From the NCBI GenBank assembly GCA_950295325.1, contig OX485807.1, positions 40,642,440 through 40,702,439 on the forward strand: 60,000 nt of DNA. The letters run 5' to 3'. The DNA is from Polytrichum commune. Its lineage: Eukaryota; Streptophyta; Polytrichopsida; Polytrichales; Polytrichaceae. Of this stretch, positions 58,015 to 60,000 are shown one piece after another; positions within the stretch are counted from its first letter, which is position 1, and each line of letters opens with the position of its first letter. The position numbers and the translations under genes were made by a program. The notes below the pieces were generated by a model, which was not told the DNA's origin, ran no database searches, and saw only the letters and a program-made list of their open reading frames with translations.

Positions 58015-60000
58015 ATGTCAACAAAAGCGGGAGAAGAGCCTGACTTACTGGAAGTTGAAGTTGAAGAAGGTCCGCTGGGGGTTAAGGTCAGGACACAACA
58101 ACTCGAAGTCTCATCAGAGGCAGAAGACACGATGGGCGGTAAGGAGGACAACCATGTGTGGTTATTGGGCATCAATGTGTCCTCCAAACCTAAGTGGCTT
58201 CAACTTCTCATTTGCGGAGGAGGTTTCTTCTTCGGCTATATGATCAACGGTGTCTGTGAGGTGAGTCGCTGCTAATTTCTGACCATTCCTAATTTGTCTC
58301 CCCAAGTTTTGTTCCAAGATGATGTGGTAAACTTACACAAGCCAAATTGCCTTTGCGTAGATCGGTGAATATGGTGTTCTTCATCCATCGCCACATGCAT
58401 CAAAACATTTTGTGTGTGGCTTTGTTATGTGATGCATTTGAGGGTGTTTTTCTCTACTTCTCTCTTCGTCTCTTTCTTCAACTCTCTTTTACTCGCTCTC
58501 TTTCTTTCTTTAACAAGGTTGCTTGTGCACAGAGGGTTTTTTAGCAACTTAGTCCTTGTGCACATATGCACAAAAAGAGGCACGTGAAAGAGGAGATGAT
58601 TTTAACTAGGGTATTTCAGTTCAGTGCATTTGAGGCTATGCATGAAGTGGGGAAAAAACTGAGCCTTGTTAAATCATCGGGCTGTGGGTAATGAAAATCC
58701 TTTATGGGCCACTACTTCTCTCTTTGTCTCTTTCCTCAACTCTCTTTACTCCCTCCCTTTCTTCAACAAAGTTGATTGTTCATAGAGTTTCCTGAGCAAC
58801 TTAGCCCTTATGCACATTTTTAGAAAAAGAGGTGTCTGTAAGTGGAGATGAGTTTAATTAAGGTGTTTCAGTTCAGCGCATTTGAGGCTGGGCATCAAGT
58901 GGGGGAAAATTTTAGCCTTATTTAATCATTGGGCTGTGAGTAATGAAAATCCTTCATGGGTCACTACTGCCTCAACTTCAACTCTCCACTACTCCCTCTC
59001 TCTTCCCATCAACAAGCTTGGTTGTGCCCAGAGGTTTTCTTACCAACTTAGCTCATGCACATTTGCAGAAAAGAGGTATGTGAAAGAGGAGACGATTTTA
59101 TTAGGGTATATCATTTCAGCACATTTGAGGCTAAGCCTCAAGTTGGGGAAAACTAGATCAATGGGCACATGCATGAAAGAAATGTGTGTGATGCATTTAT
59201 GGGTGTTTGGTCCACTTCTCTCTTTGCCTCTTTCTTCAACTCTCTTTTACTCCCTCTCTCTCTTTCTTCATCAAGGTTGGTTGTGCATTGAGTTTTCTTA
59301 GCAACTTAGCCCTTATGCATATTTGCAGAAAGGAGGTATGTGAAAGAGGATACACGAATTTTAGGGTATTTTCAGTTCAGCGCATTTGAAACTATGCATC
59401 AAGTGGGGAAAACCTTAGCATTACTTAATTATGAGGCTGTGGTTAATGGGAATCCTTTATGGGTCACTACTTCTCTTTGTCTCTTTCTTCAACTCTGTAC
59501 TACTCCCCCTCTCTTTCTTCAACAAGGTTGGTTGTTCATAGATTTTTCTTAGCATCTTAGTCATGCATATTTACAGAATAGAGCTATGTGAAAGAGGAGA
59601 CAAACTTATGAAGGTATATCATTTCAGCACATGTAAAGGTTAACAACAAGCAAGCTAGTGAACGACAAAAACTTAGTGGTGTTCAATCATGAAGATTTGG
59701 GTAATGGAATCCTTTATAGGTCTCTTACTACCTTCTATAGTTTCTCCTTTCCACCCAGGGAGTCACTTGTGAGAGATTTTTAGAGCTATTATTGTACTAT
59801 TTACTTTGGAGGTAGAGGTGGTGGTGGTGGGGGTGGTATAGCTCCGCAGAAAAGAAATTATCAAGTTCCTGTGTGTGGAATATTGCATTTTGATCAGTAG
59901 AATAAGCATGTGAGACACTTCGGTGAGGAGTTATACTGAGGTTAGGGTGGTGTTTTGTGGGTGTGCAGGAATATGTCTACAACAGGCTTCAATTCAGGTA
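58015..60000 (+). CDS. UTR2: UDP-galactose/glucose transporter, UTR2/UTR4 type (5' part)
   Basis: Exon 1 (58015-58260) encodes 82 residues from the first good ATG. A 57904 frame start would need GTG. Exon 2 is 59969-59997 with its donor GT at 59998-59999, and the gene runs off the window. Exon 1 starts with an acidic cytosolic tail. It then reads [19 protein letters not shown] and [12 protein letters not shown], the first transmembrane helix, and exon 2 continues EYVYNRLQF. This '[19 protein letters not shown]' sequence is characteristic of plant UTR2/UTR4 in the SLC35B nucleotide-sugar transporter family. Known role: exchange of UDP-sugars across Golgi or ER membranes. The acidic tail (about 45 residues before the helix) is longer than I recall for Arabidopsis UTR2. 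Only the start is seen, so functionality cannot be judged. Confidence 0.9.
58430..59600 (+). repeat. ~250-bp tandem array inside transporter intron 1
   Basis: Five units carry 'agcaacttagcccttatgca' (anchors near 58542, 58794, 59042, 59300, 59550), followed by 'gaaagaggaga', 'gggtatttcagttcagcgca', 'tttgaggct', 'aaatcctttatggg' and a CT-rich tract. The spacing is 252, 248, 258 and 250 bases. It occupies most of intron 58261-59968. Confidence 0.85.

Noticed and set aside
1-60000. CRISPR-like arrays or prokaryotic operons
   Set aside because: The tandem arrays have 150-350-bp diverged units, and the genes contain spliceosomal introns; nothing prokaryotic was seen.

Overview
This is nuclear DNA of a land plant: about 38-40% GC by eye, spliceosomal GT-AG introns, low gene density and many degraded transposons. 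The recognisable genes are eukaryotic housekeeping genes with plant-type relatives. The mix of repeats, together with relics of an unusual reverse-transcriptase element and a pogo/Lemi1-like transposon, would fit a bryophyte, lycophyte or other non-angiosperm. That placement is inference and I do not name a species.

Region by region. 1-10 kb is transposon debris. It holds a reverse-transcriptase element tail (516-863), a 'cttcggcct' minisatellite (about 1345-1510) and a stack of nested insertions (2780-5390) in which two Tourist-like elements and one short mariner-type MITE sit inside a CCGGTT-rich repeat. Direct repeats fill 8.5-10.5 kb. 10.87-12.64 kb (minus strand) is a single-exon ZUFSP/ZUP1-type C78 cysteine peptidase, with a degenerate ~150-bp tandem array upstream (13.0-14.3 kb). 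15-25 kb is mostly foldback elements and tandem arrays. 25.15-31.22 kb (plus) is a complete nine-exon alpha/beta-hydrolase gene with one GC-AG intron. 33.48-36.60 kb (plus) holds the last four exons of a basic protein with a Tudor-like segment. 38.6-41 kb holds nested MITEs and a near-perfect 64-bp hairpin. 41.2-45.7 kb holds coding-looking blocks of an unrecognised, probably decaying gene. 47.0-49.1 kb holds a broken reverse transcriptase and a deleted pogo-like transposon. 49-57.5 kb is repeats and anonymous sequence. 58.0 kb to the end is the start of a UTR2/UTR4-type nucleotide-sugar transporter, whose first intron is largely a ~250-bp tandem array.

The genes form no operon or obvious pathway: ubiquitin editing, a lipase-like hydrolase, a chromatin-type protein and a Golgi/ER transporter lie side by side by chance. 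The main interest is structural. There are at least six independent short tandem arrays of 150-350-bp units, several foldback elements able to give long hairpin RNAs, and datable nested insertions with target-site duplications. I saw no CRISPR array, rRNA, convincing tRNA or organelle gene.
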